A stretch of DNA of 64,000 bases from JAGWRA01 sp035534615 (GCA_035534615.1 DATLRO010000061.1:1-64000); one strand, 5' to 3'; positions 51,070-61,174 are shown, counted from the stretch's first letter. The notes: a model not told the origin generated them from the letters alone. Made by a program: numbers and translations.

Positions 51070-52224
51070 ATGGACGCTCCGGACGTGCCCGACCGAAACG
51101 AGGGACCGACAGCGGCCGAACTGCGCCGGCAGGTCGCCTCGCGGCTCGGCGAGCGGCTGGAGGTCATCGTCAACGACTCCGTGGCGATCTTTCCGTTCAG
51201 CGGCCCCCAGCCGCTCGACGCGGCGTACTGCACGCGGCTCGCGCGCCTGCTCCTCCAGCTCCTGGCCAGCGCCGTGCAGGACGGCCGGGCCGACAGCCGC
51301 ACCGGCTTCGTCGTCGACCTCCACCGGCTGATGCGCGAGCGGACGCTGCCCGCGGAGCGGCTGTTCGCGTTCGCCTATCTGACGGAGCGGACGGCGCTGG
51401 ACGAGCTGGCGCTCGACGAATCGACCGGTGCGACGAGCGAACCGTGGCCGCTGGTGGCGCAGCTCGTGCGGCGCGCCTCGTTCGACCTGCTCGCCGCGTA
51501 CGCCGAACGGACGCAACTGGAGCCGGGCGATGCCGCGGTGGTGGACCGCCTGACGACGCTGTACACGCGGCCGGTCCTCGACGCGGTGCTGACGAAGGAG
51601 CTGGAACGGGCGTGCCGGTACACCTATCCCGTCGCGCTGATCATGTTCGACGTCGACCGGCTCGCCGAGATCAACCGACTGTACGGGTACGGCGTGGGCG
51701 ATCGCATCCTGGAGCGGCTCGGCATCCTCGTCCGCACGTATTTCCGCGAGCTCGACTGGGTGGCGCGCCTCACGGAGGACACCCTTGTGGTGCTGCTGCC
51801 GCGCACGCTGCGGCAGCACGCCGAGGAGCTGGCGGAGCGGCTGCGGGCGACGGTCGAGGAGCGGCTGGGCTTCCGCGACCACCGCAGCAACACGCGCGTG
51901 CGCGTCACCGTCAGCGGCGCGCTGCTGACGCTGACGGTGGAGCCGGGGGATCCGCTCACTCCCGAGCGGCTGTTCGCGGCGCTCGACGCGTCGATGGCGC
52001 GGGCCAAGCAGGCGGGCGGCAACGTGATCGAGCACGCGCACCTGGAGCCGTCGTCGTATTCGCTGGCGGACGCCGCGCGGCGGCTCGGCTGCACGCCGGC
52101 GACGGTGCGGCGCCTCGTGGCGGCCGGCGAGCTGTCCGCCTTCCGCGCCGGGCGCCAGCTGCGGCTCGACCGGACGGCGGTCAACGGCTACCGCAAGCCG
52201 ATCGCCGAGGGCTCGGGGATCTGA
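51070..52224 (+). CDS. degenerate GGDEF protein fused to excisionase-type HTH
   Basis: A 384-residue protein from the ATG at 51070. The N-terminal 160 residues are helical and unassigned. Residues 165-320 form a GGDEF-like domain that keeps FDVDRLAEINRLYGYGVGDRIL (193-214), but the active signature is replaced by TEDTL (235-239). It should therefore lack diguanylate cyclase activity. It could bind c-di-GMP or GTP, or act as a scaffold. The C-terminal 328-376 region (SLADAARRLGCTPATVRRLVAAGELSAF) is a MerR/excisionase-like helix-turn-helix. The combination suggests a nucleotide-responsive DNA-binding regulator. It is convergent with acs and divergent from the PilB-like gene. Confidence 0.85.
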   Translation: MDAPDVPDRNEGPTAAELRRQVASRLGERLEVIVNDSVAIFPFSGPQPLDAAYCTRLARLLLQLLASAVQDGRADSRTGFVVDLHRLMRERTLPAERLFAFAYLTERTALDELALDESTGATSEPWPLVAQLVRRASFDLLAAYAERTQLEPGDAAVVDRLTTLYTRPVLDAVLTKELERACRYTYPVALIMFDVDRLAEINRLYGYGVGDRILERLGILVRTYFRELDWVARLTEDTLVVLLPRTLRQHAEELAERLRATVEERLGFRDHRSNTRVRVTVSGALLTLTVEPGDPLTPERLFAALDASMARAKQAGGNVIEHAHLEPSSYSLADAARRLGCTPATVRRLVAAGELSAFRAGRQLRLDRTAVNGYRKPIAEGSGI

Positions 52225-52242
52225 GCCGGACGCGCCGCCCGA

Positions 52243-54210
<1,968 letters not shown>

Positions 54211-54296
54211 GGCCCGAAGGATACCAGAGGCGGGCCGGGGACGTCAGCGGGCTCGGGGTTCCGTGCTCGGTGGTCAGGGCCCGGGCGCCCGGGCGC

Positions 54297-54806
54297 TCAG
54301 GCCGGCGGCGGGGTCTCGGAGATCGGGGTGCTCGTCGGTGCCGACGGCGGCAGCGGCTTGCGGAACAGGACGACCCCCAGCATGCCGCCGATCGCGGAGA
54401 AGACCATGCCGACCATCAGCATGACGAAGAAGCCGATGGCGATCTGGATCACGCCGAGCGCCCCCATGCGGATGCTGTCGACCCAGAGGCGCATCCCCGG
54501 GGGGATGTCGCGGGCCTGGGTCAGCACGCCTTCGAGCAGGCGGGTCTGCAGCGGGCCGACGATCAGCTGGATGGGGGCCGAGACGATCGCCCAGGCGAAC
54601 GCGCCGACAATGCCGGCCAGCAGACCGCACAGGGCGCCGTCGCCCACCGACAGCGGCGTCGCTTCACGCTGCTGGACGAGGTAGGCGGTCAACATGCCGC
54701 CGCCGGCAATCCACAGGCAGCAGCAGTTGGCGACGTTGATGATCGGAAGCGCGGACAGGACGCCGATGGCGATGCCGCCGAGGAGGATCGGCTGGGTGCG
54801 ATTCAT
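54297..54806 (-). CDS. small integral membrane protein
   Basis: A 169-residue protein with about four hydrophobic segments (roughly 5-25, 30-45, 55-80 and 110-145) and a Pro-rich polar C-terminus. A CCC triplet (NVANCCCLWIAGG) lies near the end of the first helix. I cannot assign a family; similar small proteins occur as accessory membrane proteins of unknown role. I prefer the ATG at 54806. A codon at 54812 would give two more residues. It lies between acs and ino1 on the same strand. Confidence 0.75.
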   Translation of the reverse strand: MNRTQPILLGGIAIGVLSALPIINVANCCCLWIAGGGMLTAYLVQQREATPLSVGDGALCGLLAGIVGAFAWAIVSAPIQLIVGPLQTRLLEGVLTQARDIPPGMRLWVDSIRMGALGVIQIAIGFFVMLMVGMVFSAIGGMLGVVLFRKPLPPSAPTSTPISETPPPA

Positions 54807-54832
54807 CGTCAAATGGGCTCCGCCCCGAACCT

Positions 54833-54883
54833 CGGCTCGCTCCGTGACGCTCGCGATCCGGCTCGCTCCACTCCGCTCGCGGG
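54833..54883. repeat. imperfect 26-bp direct repeat
   Basis: Two copies of CGGCTCGCTCC-N4-CGCTCGCG with a period of 26 bp, in the gap between the membrane-protein gene and the ino1 stop. Role unknown. Confidence 0.5.
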
Positions 54884-54923
54884 CGCGCGCCGCGCGCCGC
54901 CGCGCTGTGCGCGGTCGTTCCGG

Positions 54924-56237
54924 CTAATCGTAGTATTCGCGCCCGAGATGGGTGATCAGTTCCTCGCCCTTCAGGTACCTCAGCGTGTTCTTCAGCTTCA
55001 TGAGCTGGATGAACAGGTCGTGCTCCGGATAGAGCCCCGGGGCGTGCATCGGGCTCTTGAAGTAGAACGACAGCCATTCCTGGATGCCGGAGAGCCCCGC
55101 GCGGCGCGCGAGATCGAGGAACAGCGCGACGTCGAGCACGATCGGCGCGGCCAGGATGCTGTCGCGGCACAGGAAGTTGATCTTCAGCTGCATCGGGTAC
55201 CCGAGCCAGCCGAAGATGTCGATGTTGTCCCAGCCTTCCTTGTTGTCGCCGCGCGGCGGATAGTAATTGATCCGGACGACGTGACAGAGGTTCTCGTACA
55301 GATCCGGATAGAGGTGCGGCTGGAGGATGTAGTCGAGCACCGACTTCTTGCTCTCCTCCTTCGTCTTGAACGACTCCGGATCGTCCAGGACCTCGCCGTC
55401 GCGGTTGCCCAGGATGTTCGTCGAATACCAGCCCTGCACGCCGAGCAGGCGCGCCTTCAGCCCGGGCGCGATGATGGTCTTCAGCAGCGTCTGGCCGGTC
55501 TTCAGATCCTTGCCGGCCACCGGCACCTTGTTCGCGGTCGCCAGATCCAGCATCGCCGGGACGTCGGCCGTCAGATTCGGCGCCGCGTTCGCGTACGGGA
55601 TCCCTTCCCGCAGCGCCGCATACGCGTACACCATGCTCGACGGAATCGTCGGATCGTTGTCGACCAGCGCCTGCTCGAACGCCTCGACCGACCGGTGCGC
55701 GGGCGACTCGGTCATGAAAATCTCGGTGCTCCCGCACCAGACCATCACGAGCCGATCCAGCCCGTGCTCCGCCTTGAACCGGCGGATGTCCGCGATCACC
55801 TGCTCGGCCAGATCCTTCTTGTTCTGCCCGCGCTTCACGTTCGGGCCCGACAGCCGCTTGACGTACCGCTGGTCGAACACCGCCGGCCACGGGCGGATCG
55901 CTTCCAGCTCGGGCCGGACGGCGTCGAGCAGGCCGGCCTCCAGCACGCCGGCGGTCCGGGCCGCCGCGTAGCAGTTCTCCTCGAAGATGTCCCACCCGCC
56001 GAACACCAGATCGTCCAGCGCGGCCAGCGGGACGATGTCGCTGATCTTCGGCGACCGTCCATCGGTCCGCTTGCCGAGCCGGATCGTGCCCATCTGGGTG
56101 AGCGACCCGATGGGCTTGGCGAGCCCCTTGCGGATGGCAAGGACACCGGCGATGAAGGTGGTGCTGACCGCACCGAGGCCGACCAGCAGGATGCCCAGTT
56201 TTCCCCGGGCCGGGGCAATTTCAATAGGCGAAGTCAC
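54924..56237 (-). CDS. ino1: myo-inositol-1-phosphate synthase
   Basis: NAD-dependent isomerisation of glucose-6-phosphate to L-myo-inositol-1-phosphate, the entry to inositol lipids and solutes. The 437-residue protein has the N-terminal GILLVGLGAVSTTFIAG dinucleotide motif and NILGNRDGEVL. The active-site region GDNKEGWDNIDIFGWLGYPM then LKINFLCRDS is conserved. Length matches the bacterial/actinobacterial type. The GTG at 56237 lies 8 nt from a TATAGT -10 and has no Shine-Dalgarno, hinting at a leaderless message. It is divergent from a methyltransferase gene. Confidence 0.95.
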   Translation of the reverse strand: MTSPIEIAPARGKLGILLVGLGAVSTTFIAGVLAIRKGLAKPIGSLTQMGTIRLGKRTDGRSPKISDIVPLAALDDLVFGGWDIFEENCYAAARTAGVLEAGLLDAVRPELEAIRPWPAVFDQRYVKRLSGPNVKRGQNKKDLAEQVIADIRRFKAEHGLDRLVMVWCGSTEIFMTESPAHRSVEAFEQALVDNDPTIPSSMVYAYAALREGIPYANAAPNLTADVPAMLDLATANKVPVAGKDLKTGQTLLKTIIAPGLKARLLGVQGWYSTNILGNRDGEVLDDPESFKTKEESKKSVLDYILQPHLYPDLYENLCHVVRINYYPPRGDNKEGWDNIDIFGWLGYPMQLKINFLCRDSILAAPIVLDVALFLDLARRAGLSGIQEWLSFYFKSPMHAPGLYPEHDLFIQLMKLKNTLRYLKGEELITHLGREYYD

Positions 56238-56245
56238 GAAGGAAG

Positions 56246-56254
56246 ACTATATCA
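56246..56254 (-). promoter_or_regulatory. extended -10 of ino1 (TGATATAGT)
   Basis: Minus strand TGA-TATAGT. The predicted transcription start is at about 56239, within two bases of the GTG at 56237. Confidence 0.5.
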
Positions 56255-56300
56255 TGTCCAAGATTCGGGTCGCCCCCGGGCGCCCGGCCCCCAGACGACC

Positions 56301-56876
56301 ATGTCCCTGATTCGCCGATCGTCGAATCCGCACGCGCTGACCCTCGGAATGACCGCGATCAAGATGGGCGACCGGCTCCTGCAGATCGGCTGCCCCGACG
56401 GCGGGCGGCTGGCCGCGCTCGCCGCCAAAGTGGGCCTGTCGGGCCGCGCCTGCGTCGCCGCCACCGACGACGCCGACGCCGCACGGGCGCGCCGGGGAGC
56501 CGCCCAGGCCGGCGTCCTGGTCGAAGTGGAAGTCGCCCCCGCCGGCCGCCTGCCATTCGAAGACGAGGCGTTCGACCTGATCGTCGTCGACGACACCCGC
56601 GAGTTCATGGCCGCGCGACCGGCCGCCGAGCGGGCCGGCCTCCTGCAGGAGAGCCTGCGCGTGCTGCGCCCCGGCGGCCGCGTGTTCGTCATCGAATCCA
56701 TGCCGGTCGCCGGCCTCGCCGGCCTGCTGCGCCACAAGCCGGCCGACAGCGAGTACCGCCGGGACGGCGGCGCGCTCACGGCGCTGCATGCAGGAGGATT
56801 CCGCTCGGCCCGGCTGCTGGCCGAGCGCGAGGGCCTGGCGTTCGTCGAGGGCATGAAGCCGCGCCAGACGGAGTGA
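56301..56876 (+). CDS. class I SAM-dependent methyltransferase-like protein
   Basis: A 191-residue protein with a methyltransferase fold: motif I as LLQIGCPDGGRLAALAAKVG (glycine loop), motif II/III region VVVDDTREF and the post-motif LRPGGRVFVIES. Motif I has GCPDGG rather than GxGxG, so SAM binding should be tested. The substrate is unknown. The ATG at 56301 is divergent from ino1; the frame runs open further upstream but that region belongs to the ino1 strand. It converges with the SDR gene 11 nt away. Confidence 0.75.
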   Translation: MSLIRRSSNPHALTLGMTAIKMGDRLLQIGCPDGGRLAALAAKVGLSGRACVAATDDADAARARRGAAQAGVLVEVEVAPAGRLPFEDEAFDLIVVDDTREFMAARPAAERAGLLQESLRVLRPGGRVFVIESMPVAGLAGLLRHKPADSEYRRDGGALTALHAGGFRSARLLAEREGLAFVEGMKPRQTE

Positions 56877-56887
56877 GGCGGCCGCGC

Positions 56888-57676
56888 CTACCGCGCGCAC
56901 GTCAGATGGCGCCCGCCGTCGATCGCAATCGTCTCCCCGGTCATCCACCCCGCGCGCTCGGACGCCAGAAAGAGAATCAGCGCCGCCACTTCCTCCGGCC
57001 GGCCTGCCCGGCCCAGCGGATGCGTCGTCCGGGAGTGATCGAGAAAGGCGGCGTACCGCTCCTCGCTCATCCCCGACCGCCGGTGGAGACTGGTCACGAC
57101 GACCCCCGGATTGACGGCGTTGACGCGGACGCCCAGCGGCGCCAGGTCGAGCGCGGCGCAGCGGGTCAGCTGATCGACCGCCGCCTTGCTGACCGCGTAG
57201 GCGAGGATGCCGGGAAACGCGCGCAGCCCGGTGACGCTCGAGACGTTGACCACCGCCCCCCGGCGGGCACCGAGGTGCGGGGCCGCCGCCCGCAGCAGCC
57301 GGAACGGCGCCCGCAGATTGACATCGAGCATCGCGTCCCAGGCTTCGTCGCTCGTCGATTCGACCCCGCCCGAGGCGATGATGCCGGCGGCGTTGACGAG
57401 CACGTCGATGGCGCCGAAGGCGGCCAGCGTCGCCCGGACGATCTGATCGGGGGCCTCTCCGGCCGTGACGTCGGCAGTGACGACGAGCGCCTGCCCGCCC
57501 GCGTCGTGGATCTGCCAGCGCACGTCATCGAGCGCCGGCGCATCGCGCCCGACGAGCGCGACCGCCGCGCCCGCCTGCCCGAACGCCAGGGCCGTCGCGC
57601 GGCCGATGCCGCTCGATGCCCCGGTCACGACCGCCACCTTGCCCCGGAACGACGCGTCCTGCGGATCGACCGTCAC
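56888..57676 (-). CDS. short-chain dehydrogenase/reductase
   Basis: A 262-residue classical SDR. It has TGASSGIG (18-25) for NAD(P) binding, NAAG (95-98) and the catalytic Ser146/147, Tyr160 and Lys164 (LAYAVSKAA). GETIAIDGGRHL is at the C-terminus. Similar to FabG-like 3-oxoacyl reductases and sugar dehydrogenases; the substrate cannot be assigned. Single-gene unit. Confidence 0.93.
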   Translation of the reverse strand: MTVDPQDASFRGKVAVVTGASSGIGRATALAFGQAGAAVALVGRDAPALDDVRWQIHDAGGQALVVTADVTAGEAPDQIVRATLAAFGAIDVLVNAAGIIASGGVESTSDEAWDAMLDVNLRAPFRLLRAAAPHLGARRGAVVNVSSVTGLRAFPGILAYAVSKAAVDQLTRCAALDLAPLGVRVNAVNPGVVVTSLHRRSGMSEERYAAFLDHSRTTHPLGRAGRPEEVAALILFLASERAGWMTGETIAIDGGRHLTCAR

Positions 57677-57822
57677 GGCACGGATCCTACCCCTGCCGGG
57701 CGTGCGAACTCAACGCGAACCCCGGGGTGGCGGGCCGCCGGGCCCGACCTCGCCTCGGGGGCCGGTCGCGCCCCTGCCAGCCGTCCCCCGATCCCGGCCA
57801 CCTGCCACCGCGGCCGGCCAGC

Positions 57823-57839
57823 CCTGTCGCCCCGACAGG
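57823..57839. promoter_or_regulatory. dyad upstream of a sigma-54 promoter
   Basis: CCTGTCG-CCC-CGACAGG, a perfect 7-bp dyad with 3-bp spacer centred about 74 bp upstream of the -24 element. This is a fitting place for an NtrC-type activator. It shares a TGTC half-site with the repeats upstream of the kinase operon. Confidence 0.5.
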
Positions 57840-57903
57840 TCAGCCGCTCTCCGGCCGGCCCGCCCTTCCGGCGCCTTCAACCGGCTTTCCGTGACCGGCA
57901 CGC

Positions 57904-57918
57904 TGGCATTATCCTTGC
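57904..57918 (+). promoter_or_regulatory. sigma-54 promoter of the BON/hydrolase operon
   Basis: TGGCATTATCCTTGC: TGGCA, correct -24/-12 spacing (GG and GC 12 bp apart) and TTGC. The predicted start is near 57929, 26 nt before the ATG. A second small dyad TGTCC-G-GGACA overlaps the start region (57921-57931). Confidence 0.7.
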
Positions 57919-57954
57919 CCTGTCCGGGACAGGGGATCCTCACGGACGCACTGC

Positions 57955-58518
57955 ATGAACCGGCACTGGCTGGCCATCGCGACAGGCCTCGGCATCGTCT
58001 TCGCGGTCTTCGCACTCGCCGCGCCCGCCAGGGCGCAGGTCGAGCGCAGCGACCGCCAGCTCCTGCACGACGTCATTCGCCGGGTGAACGACTACACCCG
58101 CCTGACGGTGTTCGACAACGTCGGCGTCGCCGTGCGTGACGGCGTCGTCACGCTGACCGGCAAGGTGACGATGCCGTACAAGCGCGACGATCTGGGTAAA
58201 CGCGTGCTGAAGGTCCCGGGCGTCCGCTCGGTGCTCAACCAGATCGGCGTCCTGCCCGTGTCGCAGGACGACAACCAGCTCCGGTACCGGATCGCCAGCG
58301 CGATCTACGGCAACCCGTCGTTCTGGGAGTACGCCTCGCTGGCCAACCCGCCGATTCACATCATCGTGGACAACGGCCGCGTGACGCTCGTCGGCGTCGT
58401 CCGGAGCGACGTGGAGCGGGTGCTGGCCCGGTCGCTGGCGTCGGTCTTCGGCGTGATGAGCCTCAAGAACGACCTGAAGACCGAAGCCGAGCTGCGCGCC
58501 GAGGAAGACGTGCCCTGA
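57955..58518 (+). CDS. periplasmic two-BON-domain protein
   Basis: A 187-residue OsmY-like protein: a signal peptide (about 1-28, ending ARAQ) then two BON domains (about 35-100 and 108-178, each with the VTLxGxVxxxxxxxxA/R pattern). BON proteins bind phospholipid or stabilise envelopes under stress. Its control by a sigma-54 promoter is unusual. The downstream hydrolase start overlaps its stop (TGATG). Confidence 0.9.
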   Translation: MNRHWLAIATGLGIVFAVFALAAPARAQVERSDRQLLHDVIRRVNDYTRLTVFDNVGVAVRDGVVTLTGKVTMPYKRDDLGKRVLKVPGVRSVLNQIGVLPVSQDDNQLRYRIASAIYGNPSFWEYASLANPPIHIIVDNGRVTLVGVVRSDVERVLARSLASVFGVMSLKNDLKTEAELRAEEDVP

Positions 58519-59276
58519 TGACGCGCGCCGTCCGCCCCGCCGCCTCCGCGGCCGCGACCCGTGCCACGCCCGGCGCGCCGCGGGCGTTTCCGGTGGAGGT
58601 CGAGCACGGGACCGTCACGGCGACCGAGTATCCCGCGCGGGCGGCGCACCGGCCGGTGGCGACACTGATCCTCGCGCATGGCGCCGGCGCCGGACAGCAG
58701 AGCCCCTTCGTGACGCGGTTCGCCGCCGGCTTCGCCGCGCGCGGCTTGACCGTCGTGACGTTCAACTTCCCGTACACGGAAGCGCACCGGCGCATGCCCG
58801 ACCGCCCCGCCGCGCTCGAGGCCTGTGTGCGGGCGGTCGTCGCGGCCGTGGCGGACCGCGCGGGCACCGGCGCACGCCTGTTCGCCGGCGGCAAGTCGAT
58901 GGGCGGCCGCATCGTCTCGCAGGTCGCCGCCGCCGACGGGCGATCGTCGCCGCTCGCCGGCCTGGTCTTTCTGGGGTATCCGCTGCATCCGCCCGGCCGG
59001 CCGGCCACGCTTCGAGACGCGCACCTTCCGGCGATCACCGTCCCGATGCTGTTCACCCAGGGCTCCCGCGACCCGTTCGGCACGCCAGCCGAGATCGACG
59101 CGGTCTGCCGGCGGCTTGGACCGCGGGCCACGCCGCACATCGTCGACGGCGGCGATCATTCGTTCGTGGTACCGCGGAGGTGGCGGCTGACGCAGGACGC
59201 CGTGGAGGCGTCGGTGCAGGAGGTCGTCGTCGACTGGATCGGTCGGGTGGTGAAAAGGCGGGCGCGCCGGTCCTGA
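58518..59276 (+). CDS. alpha/beta hydrolase of the KANL3/Tex30 or dienelactone type
   Basis: A 252-residue hydrolase. The nucleophile Ser127 is in GGKSMGGR, the acid is Asp in GSRDPFG and the catalytic His is in GGDHSF. HGAGAG near residue 54 forms the oxyanion loop. It has no signal peptide, although its operon partner is periplasmic. The substrate is unknown. The ATG overlaps the BON stop, so both are co-translated under the sigma-54 promoter. Confidence 0.85.
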   Translation: MTRAVRPAASAAATRATPGAPRAFPVEVEHGTVTATEYPARAAHRPVATLILAHGAGAGQQSPFVTRFAAGFAARGLTVVTFNFPYTEAHRRMPDRPAALEACVRAVVAAVADRAGTGARLFAGGKSMGGRIVSQVAAADGRSSPLAGLVFLGYPLHPPGRPATLRDAHLPAITVPMLFTQGSRDPFGTPAEIDAVCRRLGPRATPHIVDGGDHSFVVPRRWRLTQDAVEASVQEVVVDWIGRVVKRRARRS

Positions 59277-59298
59277 CCGGCGCCCGCGGCGTCGCGTC

Positions 59299-59514
59299 TC
59301 AGGCGAAGCGATCGAGCAGGCTCCCGATCGTCTGGTCCGCCGTCTTCGCCACCGCGACATCGGCCTGCGCGCCGCGCGTTTCGCGGATCAGGTCGACCAT
59401 GTTGCCGGCCAGATTGCCGCCGGCGCCAGTCGAGGCGATCCTTCCGGCCGTCTGATCGAGTCGGCTGAACTCCTGCCTGAGACCGTTCGCCGCGGTCGAC
59501 AACGCGTCAAGCAT
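59299..59514 (-). CDS. 71-aa protein resembling flagellar rod C-terminus
   Basis: Residues 32-70 (AGGNLAGNMVDLIRETRGAQ and the segment ending DQTIGSLLDRF) follow the C-terminal coiled-coil signature of flagellar rod/hook proteins (FlgB/C/F/G). The rest of such proteins is absent. A ribosome binding site GGGGGAG sits 8 nt before the ATG. No other flagellar gene is in the window. It may be a genuine small protein derived from a rod protein, or convergence of a helical sequence. Confidence 0.6.
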   Translation of the reverse strand: MLDALSTAANGLRQEFSRLDQTAGRIASTGAGGNLAGNMVDLIRETRGAQADVAVAKTADQTIGSLLDRFA

Positions 59515-59532
59515 GGCCCTGGCTCCCCCACG

Positions 59533-59745
59533 TCACGCATAGATGTCGAAGTTGTCGCCGACGCCCTCGCGACGGCCCGGGCGCGTGGCCGCCTCGTCTG
59601 GCGGCTCCTCGGATCTGGACTTCCCGCGCTTCGGCAGGACGGCCACGAAGCGCCGCCAGAGAGATCCCTCCCGACGCGGCGTGTGGTCGTCAACGGTCTG
59701 CGCCGAGGAGATCGCAGGAATCTCCATACCGGAGGCAATCGGCAC
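59533..59745 (-). CDS. possible 70-aa small protein
   Basis: An open frame upstream of the 71-aa gene and separated from it by 18 nt. It is basic and Arg/Pro-rich, with a cluster of basic residues around position 35-45 and C-terminus DNFDIYA. The start could be the GTG at 59745 or an internal ATG at 59727; neither has a strong ribosome binding site. I have no domain evidence. It is retained because of its compact spacing to the next gene. Confidence 0.4.
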   Translation of the reverse strand: MPIASGMEIPAISSAQTVDDHTPRREGSLWRRFVAVLPKRGKSRSEEPPDEAATRPGRREGVGDNFDIYA

Positions 59746-59775
59746 CGCGGACCAGAACTTGAACCCGGCGAGGCC

Positions 59776-60936
59776 TCAGCCTGGAACCCGCGCAGACAGA
59801 ATGAGTTGGAGGAGGTCGTCCGGCGGCTGGAACCCGTGGCGGAGGTACAGCGGACGGCTGCGGGCGGTCGGCCCCAGCAGGACCCGTTCGACGCCGGACT
59901 CCCGGCACCAGGTCAGAGCGGTCGTCAGCAGCGCGGAGCCGACGCCGCCGCGCGCGGCCGGCTGCACGTAGAAGTTGGTGAGGTAGGCGACCTGCTCCCG
60001 CTCGCCAACCGGATTCGGAATCTTCTCGACGATCTGGAGCCAGAGATGGCCGGCCACCGCCGGTCCGTCAGCGGCCACCCAGCAGCGCCACGGTCCGCCC
60101 GCCGCGAGCCGGGGCGCCATCCAGCGCTCGCACCGCGTGACGAAATCGGTCTCGGATTCGATCGGCGCGCCGACCATCCGGCGGAACTCGTACCGCAGGC
60201 GCGCCAGGGCCGGAGCGTCGGCCGGCGCGGCCGGCCGGACGTGGATCCGCCCGGCAGGCACGTCGCCCGCGGCCGGCGCCGGGGCGACCGGCAGACGGCG
60301 CAGGAACGCGCCGGCGGCCTCCTGGAACGCCGGGCTCCACTCGTGCCCGCCCTCGAAGACGACCTCCTCGACCGCGACGCCGCGCGTCCGCAGGAACGCC
60401 AGGTCGGCCTGCGCCTTCTCGGCCGTGTACCACTCGTCGCGGAGCCCGCGGCCGAGCAGCACCGGCGGAAAGCCGTCCAGCCGCTGGTCGGCAAGCTCGG
60501 GCGGCACGTCGCCGCCGAGCACGATCAGGCCGTGGCTGCGGTCGCCGGCCGCCGCCGCCGCGCGGTACGCCATGGCCACGCCCTGGGAGAAGCCGGCGTA
60601 TACGAGCGGCTCGCGCACGGAGCATTCGCGCCGGATCGCGGCGACGACCTGACCGACGTACCGGATGTTGTCGGCAATGGCCAGCTCGCGGTCGAGACGG
60701 GTCATCCAGCTCGCCAGCACCCGAGTGCTGGTGCGGTCGTAGAACGCGTGGAGTCCCTGAACGGCCGCGAGGATCCAGTCGTCCGCGCCGGGGATGCCGC
60801 GCAGCTGGTCGAGATGGATCTCGGCGTTCTGGCCGTAGCCGTGGAAGCCGACGAGCAACGGCCGGGGTTCGCCGCCCGCCGGAACGTCGAGCAGGTATCG
60901 GCCGTGGATGGTCGCCGGGATGGTGCGGATCAGCAT
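59776..60936 (-). CDS. carboxylesterase/phospholipase-like hydrolase fused to GNAT acetyltransferase
   Basis: A 386-residue fusion from the ATG at 60936. Residues 1-215 form an alpha/beta hydrolase of the YpfH/phospholipase-carboxylesterase group, with Ser in YAGFSQGVAMAYR, Asp in GRGLRDEWY and His in FEGGHEW. Residues 230-386 form a GNAT domain (HVRPAAPADAPALARLRYEF; AYLTNFYVQPAARGGVGSALL, which is the acetyl-CoA binding loop). An upstream start at 60969 would lie within the -10 and is rejected. The pairing suggests action on one compound, such as release and N-acylation, but neither substrate is known. Confidence 0.85.
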   Translation of the reverse strand: MLIRTIPATIHGRYLLDVPAGGEPRPLLVGFHGYGQNAEIHLDQLRGIPGADDWILAAVQGLHAFYDRTSTRVLASWMTRLDRELAIADNIRYVGQVVAAIRRECSVREPLVYAGFSQGVAMAYRAAAAAGDRSHGLIVLGGDVPPELADQRLDGFPPVLLGRGLRDEWYTAEKAQADLAFLRTRGVAVEEVVFEGGHEWSPAFQEAAGAFLRRLPVAPAPAAGDVPAGRIHVRPAAPADAPALARLRYEFRRMVGAPIESETDFVTRCERWMAPRLAAGGPWRCWVAADGPAVAGHLWLQIVEKIPNPVGEREQVAYLTNFYVQPAARGGVGSALLTTALTWCRESGVERVLLGPTARSRPLYLRHGFQPPDDLLQLILSARVPG

Positions 60937-60967
60937 GGCGTGGGGCCGGAGGGGCGGTCCGGGGAGC

Positions 60968-60973
60968 ATTCTA
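60968..60973 (-). promoter_or_regulatory. -10 element for the fusion gene
   Basis: Minus strand TAGAAT, about 30 nt before the ATG at 60936. No clear -35. Confidence 0.4.
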
Positions 60974-61025
60974 CCCCCGCGGCGCGAGCGGGCGCCGGCG
61001 GCCGGACGCCGCTGGAGCCCATGTG

Positions 61026-61031
61026 TATACT
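61026..61031 (+). promoter_or_regulatory. -10 element for the M28 peptidase gene
   Basis: TATACT, in the divergent gap. The start codon of the peptidase gene is about 140 nt further on. Confidence 0.35.
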
Positions 61032-61174
61032 AGGGGCGCTTTGTCGAGCTGCTGTCTCATCGTTCTTCCACCGTTCATCGGCGACGGTCCGGACGTCCGC
61101 CTCGCGCCCTGCGCGGCCCTGCGCGCTCGCGGCCACGCACGAGTCGGCCCTCCGGTGACCGCAAGGAGGCACAC

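Noticed and set aside
57677..57822. Coding potential between the SDR and BON genes
   Set aside because: Only short Pro/Arg-rich frames without ribosome binding sites. The region is better explained as the upstream control region of the BON operon.
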